64,000 bases of DNA from Kitasatospora sp. MAA19 (GTDB taxonomy: Bacteria > Actinomycetota > Actinomycetes > Streptomycetales > Streptomycetaceae). The notes beneath the pieces are model-generated. The model made no database searches, had not been told where the DNA came from, and saw only the letters and a program-made list of their open reading frames with translations. Positions 7,959 through 19,463 of this stretch are shown here, one piece after another. Both the position numbers and the translations under genes were made by a program. The stretch lies in the NCBI RefSeq assembly GCF_029894125.1, contig NZ_JARXYZ010000003.1, positions 1 to 64,000 of the forward strand, read 5' to 3'. Each line of letters begins with the position of its first letter. Position 1 is the first letter of the stretch.

Positions 7959-9112
7959 TCGGTGATCGTTCCTCGCAGGTAGGCGGCCGCGTGGCGGGCG
8001 CGCTCGCGGACGTCGTCGAGGTCGTCCCCGAAGACGTTGACGTGGCCGACCTTGCGGCCGGGCTTCACGTCCTTCCCGTACATGTGGATCCGCAGGCCGG
8101 GGTCGCGGGCCATGCAGTGCAGGAAGGCGTGGTACATGTCCGGGTAGTCGCCGCCCAGGACGTTGACCATCACGGTCCACTTGGCGCGCGGCCGGGGGTC
8201 GCCGAGCGGGAGGTCGAGGACGGCCCGCAGGTGGTTCTCGAACTGCGAGGTGACGGCGCCGTCCTGGGTCCAGTGCCCGGAGTTGTGCGGGCGCATGGCC
8301 AGTTCGTTGACGAGGATCCGGCCGTCCCGGGTCTGGAACAGTTCGACGGCGAGGTGACCGGTGATGCCGAGGTCACCGGCGATGCGCAGGGCCAACTGCT
8401 GGGCCTCGTCGGAGAGGGCGGGGTCGAGGTCCGGCGCGGGGGCGGTGACCTCGGCGCAGACGCCGTTCTCCTGGACGCTCTCCACCACCGGGTAGGCGAC
8501 GGCCTGGCCGCTGGGCGAGCGGACGACGTTGGCGGCGAGCTCGCGGACGAAGTCGACCTTCTCCTCGGCGAGCACCGGGACGCCGGCCAGGAACGGCGCC
8601 TGTGCGTCCTCCTCGCCGTCGACGACCCAGACGCCCTTGCCGTCGTAGCCGCCGCGCACGGTCTTCAGCACGACCGGGTAGCCGGAGCCCTCGTTCGCGA
8701 AGGCGGTGACGTCGGCCGGGTCGGCGACGATCCGGTGCCGGGGGCAGGGCACGCCGATGGCGTCGAGCCTGGCCCGCATCACGCCCTTGTCCTGGGCGTT
8801 GACCAGCGCGTCCGGGCCGGGCCGGACGGCGATGCCGTCGGCTTCCAGGGCCCGCAGGTGCTCGGTGGGGACGTGCTCGTGGTCGAAGGTGATCACGTCG
8901 CAGCCGGCCGCGAAGCGGCGCAGCGTGTCGAGGTCGCGGTAGTCACCGAGGACGACGTCGGAGACCACCTGCGCGGCGGAGTCCTGGGGCGTGTCGGCGA
9001 GGAGTTTGAACCTGACCCCGAGCGGGATGCCCGCCTGGTGTGCCATGCGGGCCAGTTGCCCACCGCCGATCATGCCCACCACTGGAAAATTCACATTGCC
9101 CGGGGAAGTCAC
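7955..9112 (-). CDS. purK: 5-(carboxyamino)imidazole ribonucleotide synthase
   Basis: ATP-grasp enzyme converting AIR, bicarbonate and ATP to N5-CAIR, the substrate of PurE. The 385-residue product has [11 protein letters not shown] at residues 13-23, [12 protein letters not shown], the ATP-grasp stretch [20 protein letters not shown], and the C-terminal [14 protein letters not shown]. First gene of a purK-purE operon. The start at 9112 gives a 12-residue lead before the first strand, typical of Streptomyces PurK. Confidence 0.97.
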   Translation of the reverse strand: MTSPGNVNFPVVGMIGGGQLARMAHQAGIPLGVRFKLLADTPQDSAAQVVSDVVLGDYRDLDTLRRFAAGCDVITFDHEHVPTEHLRALEADGIAVRPGPDALVNAQDKGVMRARLDAIGVPCPRHRIVADPADVTAFANEGSGYPVVLKTVRGGYDGKGVWVVDGEEDAQAPFLAGVPVLAEEKVDFVRELAANVVRSPSGQAVAYPVVESVQENGVCAEVTAPAPDLDPALSDEAQQLALRIAGDLGITGHLAVELFQTRDGRILVNELAMRPHNSGHWTQDGAVTSQFENHLRAVLDLPLGDPRPRAKWTVMVNVLGGDYPDMYHAFLHCMARDPGLRIHMYGKDVKPGRKVGHVNVFGDDLDDVRERARHAAAYLRGTITE

Positions 9113-9340
9113 CCCGCCAGGATATCCGGGCCGGTCGGGGGCGGTGGAACCGCCGGAGCGGGCTGGGCGTCCCGGTCAACCCGGGAGCCGGGGGGCTGAG
9201 CCGTTCGGTGGAAGCGGGTAGCCTGGACGGCTAGGTCCTGGGATACGCAGTCCGATCATGTGCGTGCACGCAGGGCTCAAGGGGTGGACGCGTCCACGCG
9301 ATCCGCTCTTCGTCCCGCAGGTACATGGAGGCAGCCCGGT

Positions 9341-9889
9341 ATGGCGACGACCGCAGCTTCGAGCCCTTCGCTCGTGCAGAGAATGCGCGGGCTCAAGGGC
9401 GAAGTCGTGAAGTTCGGCATCGTCGGCCTGAGCGGCGTGGTGGTCAACTTCGCCGTGTTCTGGGTCTGCATCAACAGCATGGGCCTGGCCTCGCTGCGCT
9501 CCAACATCGTGGCGACGGTGATCGCGATCGCCACCAACTACCTCGGCTACCGCTACTGGCTGTACCGGGACCGCGACGCCGCCTCCCGCAAGCGGGAGAT
9601 CACGCTGTTCCTGGTGTTCAGCGGCATCGGCATGCTGATCGAGACCGGCGTGCTCGGCTTCTTCAGGTACGTGCTGGGCATGGACTCGCACTACGAGCAG
9701 CTCGGCGCCAAGGTGATCGGCCTCGCGGTGGCCACCGTGTTCCGCTTCGTCTCGTACCGGACCTGGGTGTTCAAGGCGCTGCCCGAGCCGGCCGCGGAGC
9801 CGGTGCCGGCCGCCACCGGCCAGGAACTGGCGGCGCAGGCCGAGCTGATGCTGGCCGCCGAGCAGATCCGCTACGCCAAGGCCGAGTAG
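9341..9889 (+). CDS. GtrA-family integral membrane protein
   Basis: The 182-residue protein has four predicted transmembrane segments (FGIVGLSGVVVNFAVFWVCI, IVATVIAIATNYLGYRYWLY, ITLFLVFSGIGMLIETGVLG and a final one ending VFRFVSYRTWVF). The motifs NY..YR and FRF..YR.WVF define GtrA/DPMS-like flippase components associated with lipid-linked sugar transfer. The C-terminal ~35 residues are an Ala/Glu-rich tail. The start at 9341 is preceded by GGAGG; the upstream extension lacks membrane character. It is divergent from purK. Confidence 0.88.
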   Translation: MATTAASSPSLVQRMRGLKGEVVKFGIVGLSGVVVNFAVFWVCINSMGLASLRSNIVATVIAIATNYLGYRYWLYRDRDAASRKREITLFLVFSGIGMLIETGVLGFFRYVLGMDSHYEQLGAKVIGLAVATVFRFVSYRTWVFKALPEPAAEPVPAATGQELAAQAELMLAAEQIRYAKAE

Positions 9890-10052
9890 CCGGGCCCGGG
9901 AGCAAGCAGCCGGGCCCAGGATCGGGCAGCCGGCCGGAAGCCCCTCCCCCACCACCCCCTTGCCCGGCCCGCCTCCACCGGAGGACAGTGGTGACCGAGG
10001 ACGGGCACGGCCGGCGGACGATCGAGGCCGAGGGGGGTCCAGGAGGCTCGCC

Positions 10053-10754
10053 ATGGCGTTCGTCCAGATCATTGACTGCAAGACCGACAGGCTCGACGAC
10101 CTCAACCGGCTCATGGACACCTGGGCCGAGCAGACCCGGGGCCGGCGGACGGCGGGCCACGCGATGGTCGCCACCGACCGCGCCGACACCACGCACGTGG
10201 TGGAGATCGTCGAGTTCGCCTCGTACGAGGAGGCGATGAGGAACTCCGGTCTGCCCGAGACGGACCGGATCTTCCGCGAGATGGTGGCGCTGTGCGACGC
10301 ACCGCCGACCTTCACCGACCTCGACGTGATCCACGACGCCACGTTCGACAAGGCCACCGCGACCCGGGTGATCGAGGGGATCGCCAAGGGCGACCTCAAC
10401 GTGATCGACGCGTGCATGGCCGCCGACTACCGCGACCACGACTACGGCAGCGGGGGCGACGCGGTCGGCATCCCGGCGTTCCGCGAGCGCTGCGCCGGCT
10501 ACCTCGACGCCTTCGACTTCGACTTCGTGATCGAGAGCCAGATCGCCGAGGGCGACGAGGTCGCCGTCCGGTGGACCTGTCACGCCACGCAGACGGCCGA
10601 CTTCCGGGGCATGCCGCCCACCGGCAGGTCCGCCGTGGGCCGCGGCACGACCACCTTCCGCTTCAAGGACGGGAAGATCACCGAGGGCTGGTGGCAGTGG
10701 GACGTCCTGGGCCTGATGCGCCGGCTCGGGATGGAGCTGCCGAGCCGCGCATGA
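10053..10754 (+). CDS. two-domain protein with C-terminal SnoaL-like (ester cyclase) domain
   Basis: The 233-residue product has an N-terminal ~90-residue ferredoxin-like/ABM-type domain (MAFVQIIDCKTDRLDDLNRL, ATDRADTTHVVEIVEFASYE) and a C-terminal SnoaL-type cone domain (VIEGIAKGDLNVIDACMAAD, YRDHDYGSGGDA, VAVRWTCHATQT, WWQWDVLGLMRRLG). SnoaL-fold proteins include polyketide cyclases but also many uncharacterised small-molecule binding proteins. No polyketide synthase is nearby, so no cyclase role is claimed. The ATG at 10053 follows AGGAGG. Confidence 0.8.
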   Translation: MAFVQIIDCKTDRLDDLNRLMDTWAEQTRGRRTAGHAMVATDRADTTHVVEIVEFASYEEAMRNSGLPETDRIFREMVALCDAPPTFTDLDVIHDATFDKATATRVIEGIAKGDLNVIDACMAADYRDHDYGSGGDAVGIPAFRERCAGYLDAFDFDFVIESQIAEGDEVAVRWTCHATQTADFRGMPPTGRSAVGRGTTTFRFKDGKITEGWWQWDVLGLMRRLGMELPSRA

Positions 10755-10756
10755 GC

Positions 10757-10882
10757 CGGCCGGTGCCCTGAACCGGACGGTGCCTGAACCGACCGGTGCC
10801 CTGAACCGACCGGTGCCCGAATCGGACGGCGTCCGAGCCGGCCGACACCTCGGCCCCCGACATCTCGGCCCCCGACACCCGA
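10757..10882. repeat. two short degenerate tandem-repeat tracts
   Basis: Four units of about 16-18 bases of the form CGGTGCCCTGAACCGAC occur at about 10759-10830. They are followed by three units of CTCGGCCCCCGACA type at about 10847-10880. The tracts fill the gap between the converging SnoaL-like and histidine kinase genes. Confidence 0.7.
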
Positions 10883-10888
10883 GCGGCC

Positions 10889-12163
10889 TCAGTCCTCGTG
10901 GCTGCGGCCGAGGAAGAGCGCGAACACCGCCGGCTTCAGCGAGAGCAGTTCGAGCCGGCCGCCGTCCGCCTCCGCGAGGTCCCGGGCGACGGCCAGGCCG
11001 ATGCCGGTGGAGTTGCGGCCGCTGACCGCGCGCTCGAACACCCGGTTCCCGAGGTCCGGCGGCACGCCGGCGCCCTGGTCCTGCACCTCGACCACCACCG
11101 AGGTGCCGGAGGGGCGCACCCGCAGGGTGATCGTCCCGGCGCCGTGCATCAGCGAGTTCTCGATCAGGGTGGCCAGCACCTGGGCGACGGTGCCCGGGGT
11201 GCCGACGGCGGTGATCCCGTGCAGGCCCTCCAGGGACAGCACCCGGCCGGTCTCGCGCAGCGACGGGCCCCACTCCTCCACCTGCTGCTTGATCACCTCG
11301 TCCAGGTCGAAGGCCACCGCGGTGGGGCTGCGCGGGTCGCGCTGGGTGGTGAGCAGCCGCTGGACGACGTCGGTGAGCCGCTCGACCTGCTGGAGGGCGA
11401 TGGTCGCCTCCTCCTTGACGGTCTCCGGCTCCTCGGCGAGGGCGGTGATCTCCTCCAGCCGCATGGAGAGCGCGGTGAGCGGGGTGCGCAGCTGGTGCGA
11501 GGCGTCGGCGGCGAGCCGGCGTTCGGCGGTGAGCATCCGGGCGATCCGCTCGGCGCTGGTGTCCAGCACTTCGGCGACCCGGTCGAGTTCGGGCACCCCG
11601 TAGCGGCGGTCGCGGGGGCGCGGGTCGCCGGATCCGAGCCGCTCGGCGGTCTCGGCCAGGTCGGTGAGCGGCCGGGCGAGCCGTTTGGCCTGCCAGACGG
11701 CGAGCGCCACGGCGGCCTGGACGGCCAGCAGGGCGACCACTCCGAGCAGCAGCAGCATGTTGGCGATCTCGTGGTCGACGTCCGCGCGGGACTGCTCGAC
11801 GGTGACGACCTCGCCGCTGTTGCCGCGTTCGACGGCCTTCAGCAGGTGGTCCCCGGCCGGGCGTTCGCCGCTGGAGACGACGTTCTGGCCGGGGATCTGC
11901 ACCTCGACGTAGCTGCCCTCGGTGACCTGGTTGTCGAAGGCCCGGCCGGTGACCCCCTCGCCCGCGGCGAGCCGGTTCTCGACCAGGGCGAGCACCCGGA
12001 CGGCCGCCGCGTCCACCCGGTCCTGGGCCGAGTTGACGATGGTGCGCTTCTCGACCAGGGCGAGCGGCACGCAGAACACCACGACCACCACCAGGACGAC
12101 GCCCAGCAGCGAGTTGATCATCCGGCGTTTCACGCTGCCGCTCCCCGAGGTGTTCCGCTTCAT
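10889..12163 (-). CDS. sensor histidine kinase
   Basis: The 424-residue membrane sensor kinase has transmembrane helices at about 16-37 and 136-158, flanking a ~100-residue extracytoplasmic sensor. These are followed by HAMP, a dimerisation/phosphoacceptor domain with DASHQLRTPLT (His about 223), and an HATPase_c domain with IENSLMHGAG (N box), VQDQGAGVPPD and STGIGLAVARDL. It lies 33 bases downstream of the response regulator gene on the same strand, forming a two-component pair. The stimulus is unknown. Confidence 0.93.
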   Translation of the reverse strand: MKRNTSGSGSVKRRMINSLLGVVLVVVVVFCVPLALVEKRTIVNSAQDRVDAAAVRVLALVENRLAAGEGVTGRAFDNQVTEGSYVEVQIPGQNVVSSGERPAGDHLLKAVERGNSGEVVTVEQSRADVDHEIANMLLLLGVVALLAVQAAVALAVWQAKRLARPLTDLAETAERLGSGDPRPRDRRYGVPELDRVAEVLDTSAERIARMLTAERRLAADASHQLRTPLTALSMRLEEITALAEEPETVKEEATIALQQVERLTDVVQRLLTTQRDPRSPTAVAFDLDEVIKQQVEEWGPSLRETGRVLSLEGLHGITAVGTPGTVAQVLATLIENSLMHGAGTITLRVRPSGTSVVVEVQDQGAGVPPDLGNRVFERAVSGRNSTGIGLAVARDLAEADGGRLELLSLKPAVFALFLGRSHED

Positions 12164-12196
12164 CGACCGACACCCGGCCGCGATCTCCGTACGGGG

Positions 12197-12871
12197 CTAA
12201 TTCTTCTCGAACCGGAACCCCACGCCGCGCACGGTGGCGATGTAGCGCGGGTTCGCCGCGTCGTCGCCGAGCTTCTTGCGGAGCCAGGAGATGTGCATGT
12301 CCAGCGTCTTGGTGGAGGTCCACCAGGTGGTGTCCCAGACCTGCCGCATGATCTCCTCGCGGGTGACCACCCGGCCGGCGTCCCGGACGAGGACGCGCAG
12401 CAGCTCGAACTCCTTGGCGGAGAGGGTGAGCTCCTCCTCGCCGAGCCAGGCGCGGTGGGACTCGATGTCGATCTTCACCCCGTGCGCGCCGGTGGTGAGC
12501 TGGTCGACGTTGCCGCGCCGGAGCAGGGCCCGGACGCGGGCGAGCAGTTCGGCCAGGCGGAAGGGCTTGGTGACGTAGTCGTCGGCACCGGCGTCGAGGC
12601 CCACCACGGTGTCCACCTCGTCCGCGCGGGCGGTGAGCACCAGGACGGGGCAGCTCTTGCCGTCGGCGCGCAGGCGGCGGCAGACCTCCAGGCCGTCCAT
12701 CTCGGGCAGGCCGAGGTCGAGGACGACGAGGTCGACCTCCTCGGTCAGGCCGGCGGTCAGTGCGGTCGGACCGTCCTCGCGGACGAGCACCTCATAGCCC
12801 TCACGTCGCAGGGCTCGGGCGAGCGGTTCGGAGATCGCCGGATCGTCCTCGGCGAGCAGCACACAGGTCAT
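12197..12871 (-). CDS. OmpR/PhoB-family response regulator
   Basis: The 224-residue regulator has a receiver domain with acidic pair EDD at residues 8-10, phosphoacceptor Asp about 52 (LVVLDLGLPEMDG) and Lys in YVTKPF. The C-terminal winged helix includes LTLSAKEFELLRVLVRDAG, VTREEIMRQVWDT, TKTLDMHISWLRKKLGDD and IATVRGVGFRFE. It is the first gene of the operon with the histidine kinase and should be phosphorylated by it. The target genes are not evident; the divergent POT transporter is one possibility. Confidence 0.95.
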   Translation of the reverse strand: MTCVLLAEDDPAISEPLARALRREGYEVLVREDGPTALTAGLTEEVDLVVLDLGLPEMDGLEVCRRLRADGKSCPVLVLTARADEVDTVVGLDAGADDYVTKPFRLAELLARVRALLRRGNVDQLTTGAHGVKIDIESHRAWLGEEELTLSAKEFELLRVLVRDAGRVVTREEIMRQVWDTTWWTSTKTLDMHISWLRKKLGDDAANPRYIATVRGVGFRFEKN

Positions 12872-13200
12872 GTGGTGATGGTAGTCCGCCGGGGTATGCC
12901 CGACTGCCTTGTGAGGTAGTTCACAGAGCGTGATCGTTACATGGGGGCCCCGGAGCGCTCAACACGCCGTTGCCGACCGCTCGTTCGGCGAAGAATCTCG
13001 CCCTCAGACTTTAAACCGAAGGAGAATTCGCCCGTCTACCATGGATAGACCTGGCAGATCTGTCGCAGACTTTGCCATTCCCATACCTGATTCATGGCTT
13101 TTGTCATCCGATAACGCTAAATATCGCCACGTAGAGTGGTTCCGTCCACGTCCGCTGCCACCCCCCTAGGCGGACGCTGTCAGGCAAGGAACCACTACTC
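12872..13200. other. intergenic region, AT-rich core, between response regulator and POT transporter
   Basis: About 330 bases without a convincing gene. The central part (about 13000-13135) is clearly less GC-rich than its surroundings and should hold the promoters of the two divergent genes. I see no unambiguous -35/-10 pair or long inverted repeat. A 79-codon open frame at 12930-13169 lacks coding character. Confidence 0.6.
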
Positions 13201-14709
<1,509 letters not shown>

Positions 14710-14726
14710 CGCTCGCCTGATCCGGC

Positions 14727-14775
14727 CCGGGGCCGCCGTGGATTCCTGAGATCCGCGGCGGCCCCGGACGTTTTT
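14727..14775 (+). terminator. intrinsic terminator of the POT transporter gene
   Basis: A 17-bp stem (left arm 14727-14743, right arm 14751-14767, one mismatch) with a 7-base loop is followed by ACG and five T residues. Confidence 0.9.
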
Positions 14776-14815
14776 CGCTGGACCGGCCGATCCGGCTGTG
14801 CCTATGGTGCCCGGC

Positions 14816-16843
14816 ATGACGACCGACTCCTTACCGCGCCGGCTCGCCCGCACCCGGCGGTTCACCCTCGGCGCCCCCGCCCGGCCGACCGTCACCGCCG
14901 ACGGCGCCACCGTGCTGTTCCTGCGCAGCCGGGGCGGCACCGACCCGCTGGCCTGCCTCTGGGCCCTCGACACCGCGACCGGCGGGGAACGGCTGATCGC
15001 CGACCCGATCGCCCTCGGCGCCACCGCCGGCATCACCGGGTACGGCACCGACGCCGCCGGGCGGTACGCCGCCTTCGCGCTGGACGGCGCGCTGTGGCTC
15101 GCCGACACCACCGAGGGCACCGTCCGTTCCGTCCCCGTCCCCGATGCGCCGGAGGACCCGCGCCCCGACCCGACCGGCCGCCGGATCGCCTACGTCAGCG
15201 GCGGTGCCCTGCGGGTGGTCGGCGTCGACGGGACGGACGACCGGGCGCTCGCCGAGCCCGAGGCCGAGGACGTCGCGTACGGGCTCGCCGAGTACGTCGC
15301 CGCCGAGGAGATGTACCGCGACCGCGGCCACTGGTGGTCCCCCGACGGCACCGCGCTGCTCGTCGCCCGGGTCGACCACCGCCCGGCCACCCGGCTCTTC
15401 CTGGCCGACCCCACCGACCCGCAGCTCCCGCCGCGCGCGATCCGCTACCCGCTGGCGGGCACCGCCAACGCGGACGTCTCGCTCCACCTGGTCGGCCTCG
15501 ACGGCGGCCGGACCGAGGTCCGCTGGGACCGCACCGCCTTCGAGTACCTCACCGCCGCCGGCTGGGACCGCCACGGCCCGCACGCCGCCGTGCAGAGCCG
15601 CGACCAGCGCACCGTCCGCACCCTGGCGATCGGCCCGGACGGCGCCACCCGGGTGCTCGCCGAACGGCAGGACGCGCACTGGGTCGAGCTGCTCCCCGGT
15701 CTGCCGGTGCGCACCGAGGCGGGCGCGCTGGTCGACACCGCCGATCTCGGCGACACCCGGCACCTGACCGTCGACGGCGAGCCCGTCACCCCGGCCGGGC
15801 TGCAGCTGCGGGAGGTGCTCGGCACGGAGGGTGAGCAGGTGCTGTTCACCGCCTCGGAGGAGCCCACCGAGACCCACCTCTGGCAGTACGGACCGGACGG
15901 CGGCCTGCGGAGGCTGAGCAGCGGCCCCGGCCTGCACACCGGCACCCGGTGCGGCGGCACACTGGTGCTCACCACCCGGGCCCAGGGCCACCCCGCCGGC
16001 CGCAGCACCGTCCTGCGGGAGGGCCGCCCGGCGCTCCCGCTCGCCTCGTACGCCGAACCGCCCGGCCTCGCCGCGCGGCCCGAACTGCTCCGGCTGGGCC
16101 CGCGTGAGCTGCGCGCCGCGCTCTTCCTGCCGGACGGCCACCGCCCCGGCGACGGCCCGCTGCCCGTCCTGCTCGACCCGTACGGCGGGCCCGCGACGCA
16201 GAAGGCCACCACCGGCGGCCTGTGGTGGGACCACGTCTCGCAGTGGTTCGCCGACCAGGGCTTCGCGGTGCTCGTCGTGGACGGCCGTGGCACCCCCGGG
16301 CGCGGGCCGCGCTGGGACAAGACGATCCACGGCGACAAGGCCGGGCCCCCGCTGGCGGACCAGGTCGAGAGCCTGCACGAGACCGCCCGGCTGCGGCCCG
16401 GGCTGCTCGACCTCGACCGGGTCGGCATCCGCGGCTGGTCCTACGGGGGCTACCTCGCCGCCCTCGCCGTACTGCGCCGGCCGGACGTCTTCCACGCCGC
16501 CTCGGCCGGGGCCGCCCCCGTCGACTGGCGGTTCTACGACACCCACTGGCAGGAGCGCTTCCTCGGCCACCCCGACGAGCACCCCGAGCACTACGACGAC
16601 GGCTCGCTCATCGCCGAGGCACCGAAGCTGAGCCGCCCGCTGCTGCTGATCCAGGGCCTCGCCGACGACAACGTCCACCCCGCCCACACCCTGCGGCTCT
16701 CCCACGCCCTCCTCGCGGCCGGCCGCCCCCACGAGGTGCTGCCGCTCCGGGCCACCGGCCATCGGCCGACCGACGAGGCAGTGGTGGAGAACCTGCTGTG
16801 GCACGAACTGGACTTCCTGCGGAGGTCGTTGGGCCGGACATGA
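14816..16843 (+). CDS. S9-family serine peptidase (dipeptidyl-peptidase/prolyl oligopeptidase type)
   Basis: The 675-residue protein has an N-terminal beta-propeller (DPP-IV-like, with AEYVAAEEMYRDRGHWWSPD carrying the Glu-Glu pair that binds the substrate N-terminus) and a C-terminal alpha/beta hydrolase. The catalytic triad is visible: GWSYGGY (Ser about 542), LADDNVHPAHT (Asp) and RATGHRPTD (His). The Glu-Glu motif suggests dipeptidyl-peptidase activity. No signal peptide, so cytoplasmic. The start at 14816 avoids six doubtful upstream residues. It could degrade peptides taken up by the preceding transporter. Confidence 0.92.
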   Translation: MTTDSLPRRLARTRRFTLGAPARPTVTADGATVLFLRSRGGTDPLACLWALDTATGGERLIADPIALGATAGITGYGTDAAGRYAAFALDGALWLADTTEGTVRSVPVPDAPEDPRPDPTGRRIAYVSGGALRVVGVDGTDDRALAEPEAEDVAYGLAEYVAAEEMYRDRGHWWSPDGTALLVARVDHRPATRLFLADPTDPQLPPRAIRYPLAGTANADVSLHLVGLDGGRTEVRWDRTAFEYLTAAGWDRHGPHAAVQSRDQRTVRTLAIGPDGATRVLAERQDAHWVELLPGLPVRTEAGALVDTADLGDTRHLTVDGEPVTPAGLQLREVLGTEGEQVLFTASEEPTETHLWQYGPDGGLRRLSSGPGLHTGTRCGGTLVLTTRAQGHPAGRSTVLREGRPALPLASYAEPPGLAARPELLRLGPRELRAALFLPDGHRPGDGPLPVLLDPYGGPATQKATTGGLWWDHVSQWFADQGFAVLVVDGRGTPGRGPRWDKTIHGDKAGPPLADQVESLHETARLRPGLLDLDRVGIRGWSYGGYLAALAVLRRPDVFHAASAGAAPVDWRFYDTHWQERFLGHPDEHPEHYDDGSLIAEAPKLSRPLLLIQGLADDNVHPAHTLRLSHALLAAGRPHEVLPLRATGHRPTDEAVVENLLWHELDFLRRSLGRT

Positions 16844-16848
16844 CCGAA

Positions 16849-16880
16849 GGCCCGCCCCGGTCGCACGACCGGGGCGGGCC
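16849..16880. terminator. bidirectional terminator hairpin between S9 peptidase and hutI
   Basis: A perfect 15-bp inverted repeat (16849-16863 and 16866-16880) with only two bases between the arms lies between convergent genes. There is no T-run. Confidence 0.8.
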
Positions 16881-16900
16881 TCCTGGCCGAATCCCGGCCC

Positions 16901-18067
16901 TCAGACCTCGCGGATCCCCGCCCGCCACACCGCCGCCGTCAGCGGCACGCCCGGCCGGTAGGCCAGGTGGACGTGCGAGGGCGCGTCCAGCAGCAGCAGG
17001 TCCGCGCGCGAGCCGACCGCGATCGTCCCGACGTCGCTGCGCCGCAGCGCGTGCGCGCCGCCCGCCGTCGCCGCCCAGACCGCCTCGTCCGGCGTCATGC
17101 CCATCTCCCGGACCGCGACCGCGATGCAGAACGCCATCGAACTGGTGAAGCTGGAGCCCGGGTTGCAGTCGGTGGACAGCGCCACCACCGCGCCCGCGTC
17201 CAGCAGGCGGCGCCCGCTCGGGTACTCGGCGCGGGTGGAGAACTCCGCCCCCGGCAGCAGCGTCGCGACCGTCCCCGAGCCGGCCAGCGCCGCCACGTCC
17301 TCGTCGGTGAGATGGGTGCAGTGGTCCGCCGAGGCGGCGCCCAGTTCGACGGCGAGCTGCACGCCCGGCCCGTACGAGAGCTGGTTGGCGTGCACCCGGG
17401 GGGTGAGGCCGCGGTCGATCCCGGCGGTCAGGACCGCCCGCGCCTGGTCGCCGTCGAAGGCGCCCCGCTCGCAGAAGACGTCCACCCAGCGGGCGTGCGG
17501 GGCGCAGGCCGCCAGCATCTCCCCGGTGACCAGGTCGACGTACCCGGCCGGGTCGTCGGCGTACTCGGGCGCGACCACGTGCGCGCCCAGGTAGGTGGTC
17601 TCCGGGGTGTGCTGCGCGGCGATCCGCAGCGCCCGGGCCTCGTCGGCGACGGTCAGCCCGTAGCCGGACTTGCACTCGATCGTCGTGGTGCCCTGCCGCA
17701 GCGCCTCCCGGACGAACCTGGCCAGGTTGGCGTCGAGTTCGGCGTCGCTCGCGGCCCGGGTGGCCGCCACCGTCGTCCGGATGCCGCCCGCCGTGTAGGA
17801 CTGCCCGGACATCCGGGCGTTGAACTCGGCGGTGCGGTCGCCCGCGAACACCAGGTGGGCGTGCGAGTCGACGAAGCCGGGCAGCAGCGCCCGGCCGTCC
17901 GCGTCGAACCGCTCGTCGGCGGCCGGCGCCCGGTCCGCCGGGCCGACCCAGGCGACGGTGGCGCCGTCCAGCACCACGGCCGCGTCGGTCAGCAGGCCGA
18001 GCGGCCCGGCGCCGAGCCCGGGGTCGTTGGTGACCAGGCTGCCGATGCCCGTGATCAAGGTGCTCAA
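16901..18067 (-). CDS. hutI: imidazolonepropionase
   Basis: Hydrolyses 4-imidazolone-5-propionate to N-formimino-L-glutamate, third step of histidine degradation. The 388-residue amidohydrolase-superfamily protein shows [14 protein letters not shown] (metal-binding HxH), [22 protein letters not shown], and [16 protein letters not shown] near the C-terminus. The start is TTG at 18067, preceded by GGAAGG; family alignment supports [15 protein letters not shown]. It is the last gene of the hutU-M20-hutF-hutI run. Confidence 0.96.
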   Translation of the reverse strand: MSTLITGIGSLVTNDPGLGAGPLGLLTDAAVVLDGATVAWVGPADRAPAADERFDADGRALLPGFVDSHAHLVFAGDRTAEFNARMSGQSYTAGGIRTTVAATRAASDAELDANLARFVREALRQGTTTIECKSGYGLTVADEARALRIAAQHTPETTYLGAHVVAPEYADDPAGYVDLVTGEMLAACAPHARWVDVFCERGAFDGDQARAVLTAGIDRGLTPRVHANQLSYGPGVQLAVELGAASADHCTHLTDEDVAALAGSGTVATLLPGAEFSTRAEYPSGRRLLDAGAVVALSTDCNPGSSFTSSMAFCIAVAVREMGMTPDEAVWAATAGGAHALRRSDVGTIAVGSRADLLLLDAPSHVHLAYRPGVPLTAAVWRAGIREV

Positions 18068-18101
18068 GACAACGCCTTCCGGAGGGGGTCGGGGAATCAG
18101 G

Positions 18102-19463
18102 TCAGCAGCCCAGCGCGCCGATGGAGGCCCGCAGCGCGCCCGGCACGTCCGCGACGAGCTGGTGCACGCCGTCCCGGACGATCTGCCGGCCGCCGACCAC
18201 CACGTGCCGCACGTCCGCCGCCGAGGCCGCGAAGACGGCGATCTCGGCGCCGAGGTGGGGCGGCGGGCCCGCGGTGCGCACCGAGTCCAGGGCGATCACG
18301 GTGAAGTCGGCGAGCGCGCCGGCCTCGATCCGCCCGGCCTCGGACCAGCCGAGCGAGGCGTGCCCGTCCTCGGTACCGGCCCGCAGCAGCCCGTTCGCCG
18401 TCCAGTGCCCGCGGGTGCGGGTGCGCAGCCGCTCGTCCAGTTCCAGGGCGCGGGCCTCCTCGAACGGGTCGATGACGGCGTGGCTGTCGCTGCCCAGGGT
18501 GACCGGGCAGCCAGCCGTGGCGAGCCGGCGGGCCGGGCCGATGCCGTCCGCGAGGTCCCGCTCGGTGGTGGGGCACATGCAGATGGTGGTGGAGGTGTCG
18601 GTGAGGAGCCTGACGTCCTCGTCGGTGAGGTGGGTGGCGTGCACGGCCGAGGTGCGCGGGCCGAGCGCGCCGTGGTCGGCGAGCAGCCGGGTCGGGGTGA
18701 CGCCGTGCGCGGCGAGGCAGGCGTCGTTCTCGGCGGTCTGCTCGGACAGGTGGACGTGCAGCGGCGCCTCGCGCAGCGCCGCCCACTGCGCGACGGTGCC
18801 CAGCTGTTCGGCCGGGACGGCCCGCACCGAGTGGACGGCTGCGCCGATCCGGGCGTGCTCGCGGGGCTTGAGCGCGTCCGCCCGCTCGGCCCAGGCGTCG
18901 GCGTCGCCGTCGCTGAACCGCAGCTGCGGCTTCGTCGGCTCGGCGCCGAAACCGGCGGAGAGGTAGCAGGTGTCGAGCAGGGTGATCCGGATGCCGGCCC
19001 GGGCGGCGGCCTCGATCAGCGCCTCGCCCATCGCGTTGGGGTCGTCGTAGCGGGCGCCGCCGGGGGCGTGGTGCAGGTAGTGGAACTCGCCGACGGCGGT
19101 GATCCCGGCCAGCGCCATCTCGGCGTAGACGGCGGTGGCGAGCGCCAGGTAGCCGTCCGGGTCGAGCTCCCCGGCGAACCGGTACATGGTGTCGCGCCAG
19201 GTCCAGAAGGTGCCGGAGCCGACCTGGACGTGGCCGCGCAGCGCCCGGTGGAAGGCGTGCGAGTGGGCGTTCGCCTGACCGGGGAGCAGCAGCCCGTCGA
19301 GGCGGACGGCGCCGGGCGGGCAGGGCCCGCTGTCCGGGGCCACCGCGGTGATCCGGCCACCGGGACCGGCGGTGATCAGCACGTTCCGCTCGACCACCGG
19401 CCCGTTGGGGTGCGGCAGCCAGGCGTACTGCGCCCAGTACGTCACCGGGTCGGTCACTGACAC
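18102..19463 (-). CDS. hutF: formimidoylglutamate deiminase
   Basis: Converts N-formimino-L-glutamate to N-formyl-L-glutamate and ammonia, defining the deiminase branch of histidine catabolism. The 453-residue amidohydrolase has [18 protein letters not shown] (metal site), [35 protein letters not shown] and [15 protein letters not shown]. The GTG at 19463 has GGAGG seven bases upstream; a second GTG at 19457 overlaps the preceding stop as GTGA and is an alternative. Both give coupling to the upstream M20 gene. Confidence 0.94.
   Translation of the reverse strand: MSVTDPVTYWAQYAWLPHPNGPVVERNVLITAGPGGRITAVAPDSGPCPPGAVRLDGLLLPGQANAHSHAFHRALRGHVQVGSGTFWTWRDTMYRFAGELDPDGYLALATAVYAEMALAGITAVGEFHYLHHAPGGARYDDPNAMGEALIEAAARAGIRITLLDTCYLSAGFGAEPTKPQLRFSDGDADAWAERADALKPREHARIGAAVHSVRAVPAEQLGTVAQWAALREAPLHVHLSEQTAENDACLAAHGVTPTRLLADHGALGPRTSAVHATHLTDEDVRLLTDTSTTICMCPTTERDLADGIGPARRLATAGCPVTLGSDSHAVIDPFEEARALELDERLRTRTRGHWTANGLLRAGTEDGHASLGWSEAGRIEAGALADFTVIALDSVRTAGPPPHLGAEIAVFAASAADVRHVVVGGRQIVRDGVHQLVADVPGALRASIGALGC

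Noticed and set aside
10053..10754. SnoaL-like protein and the MGT glycosyltransferase as signs of an antibiotic cluster
   Set aside because: No PKS, NRPS, tailoring or sugar-biosynthesis genes surround either gene, and they are 16 kb apart among housekeeping genes.
9771..12323. 850-codon minus-strand open frame across the GtrA, SnoaL-like and histidine kinase genes
   Set aside because: It is a GC-bias shadow: the translation is Arg/Gly/Ala-rich without domains, and real genes with strong motifs occupy the same bases in other frames.
12930..13169. 79-codon open frame in the AT-rich intergenic region
   Set aside because: No codon-position GC bias, no ribosome-binding site and no recognisable sequence; the region looks like promoter DNA.
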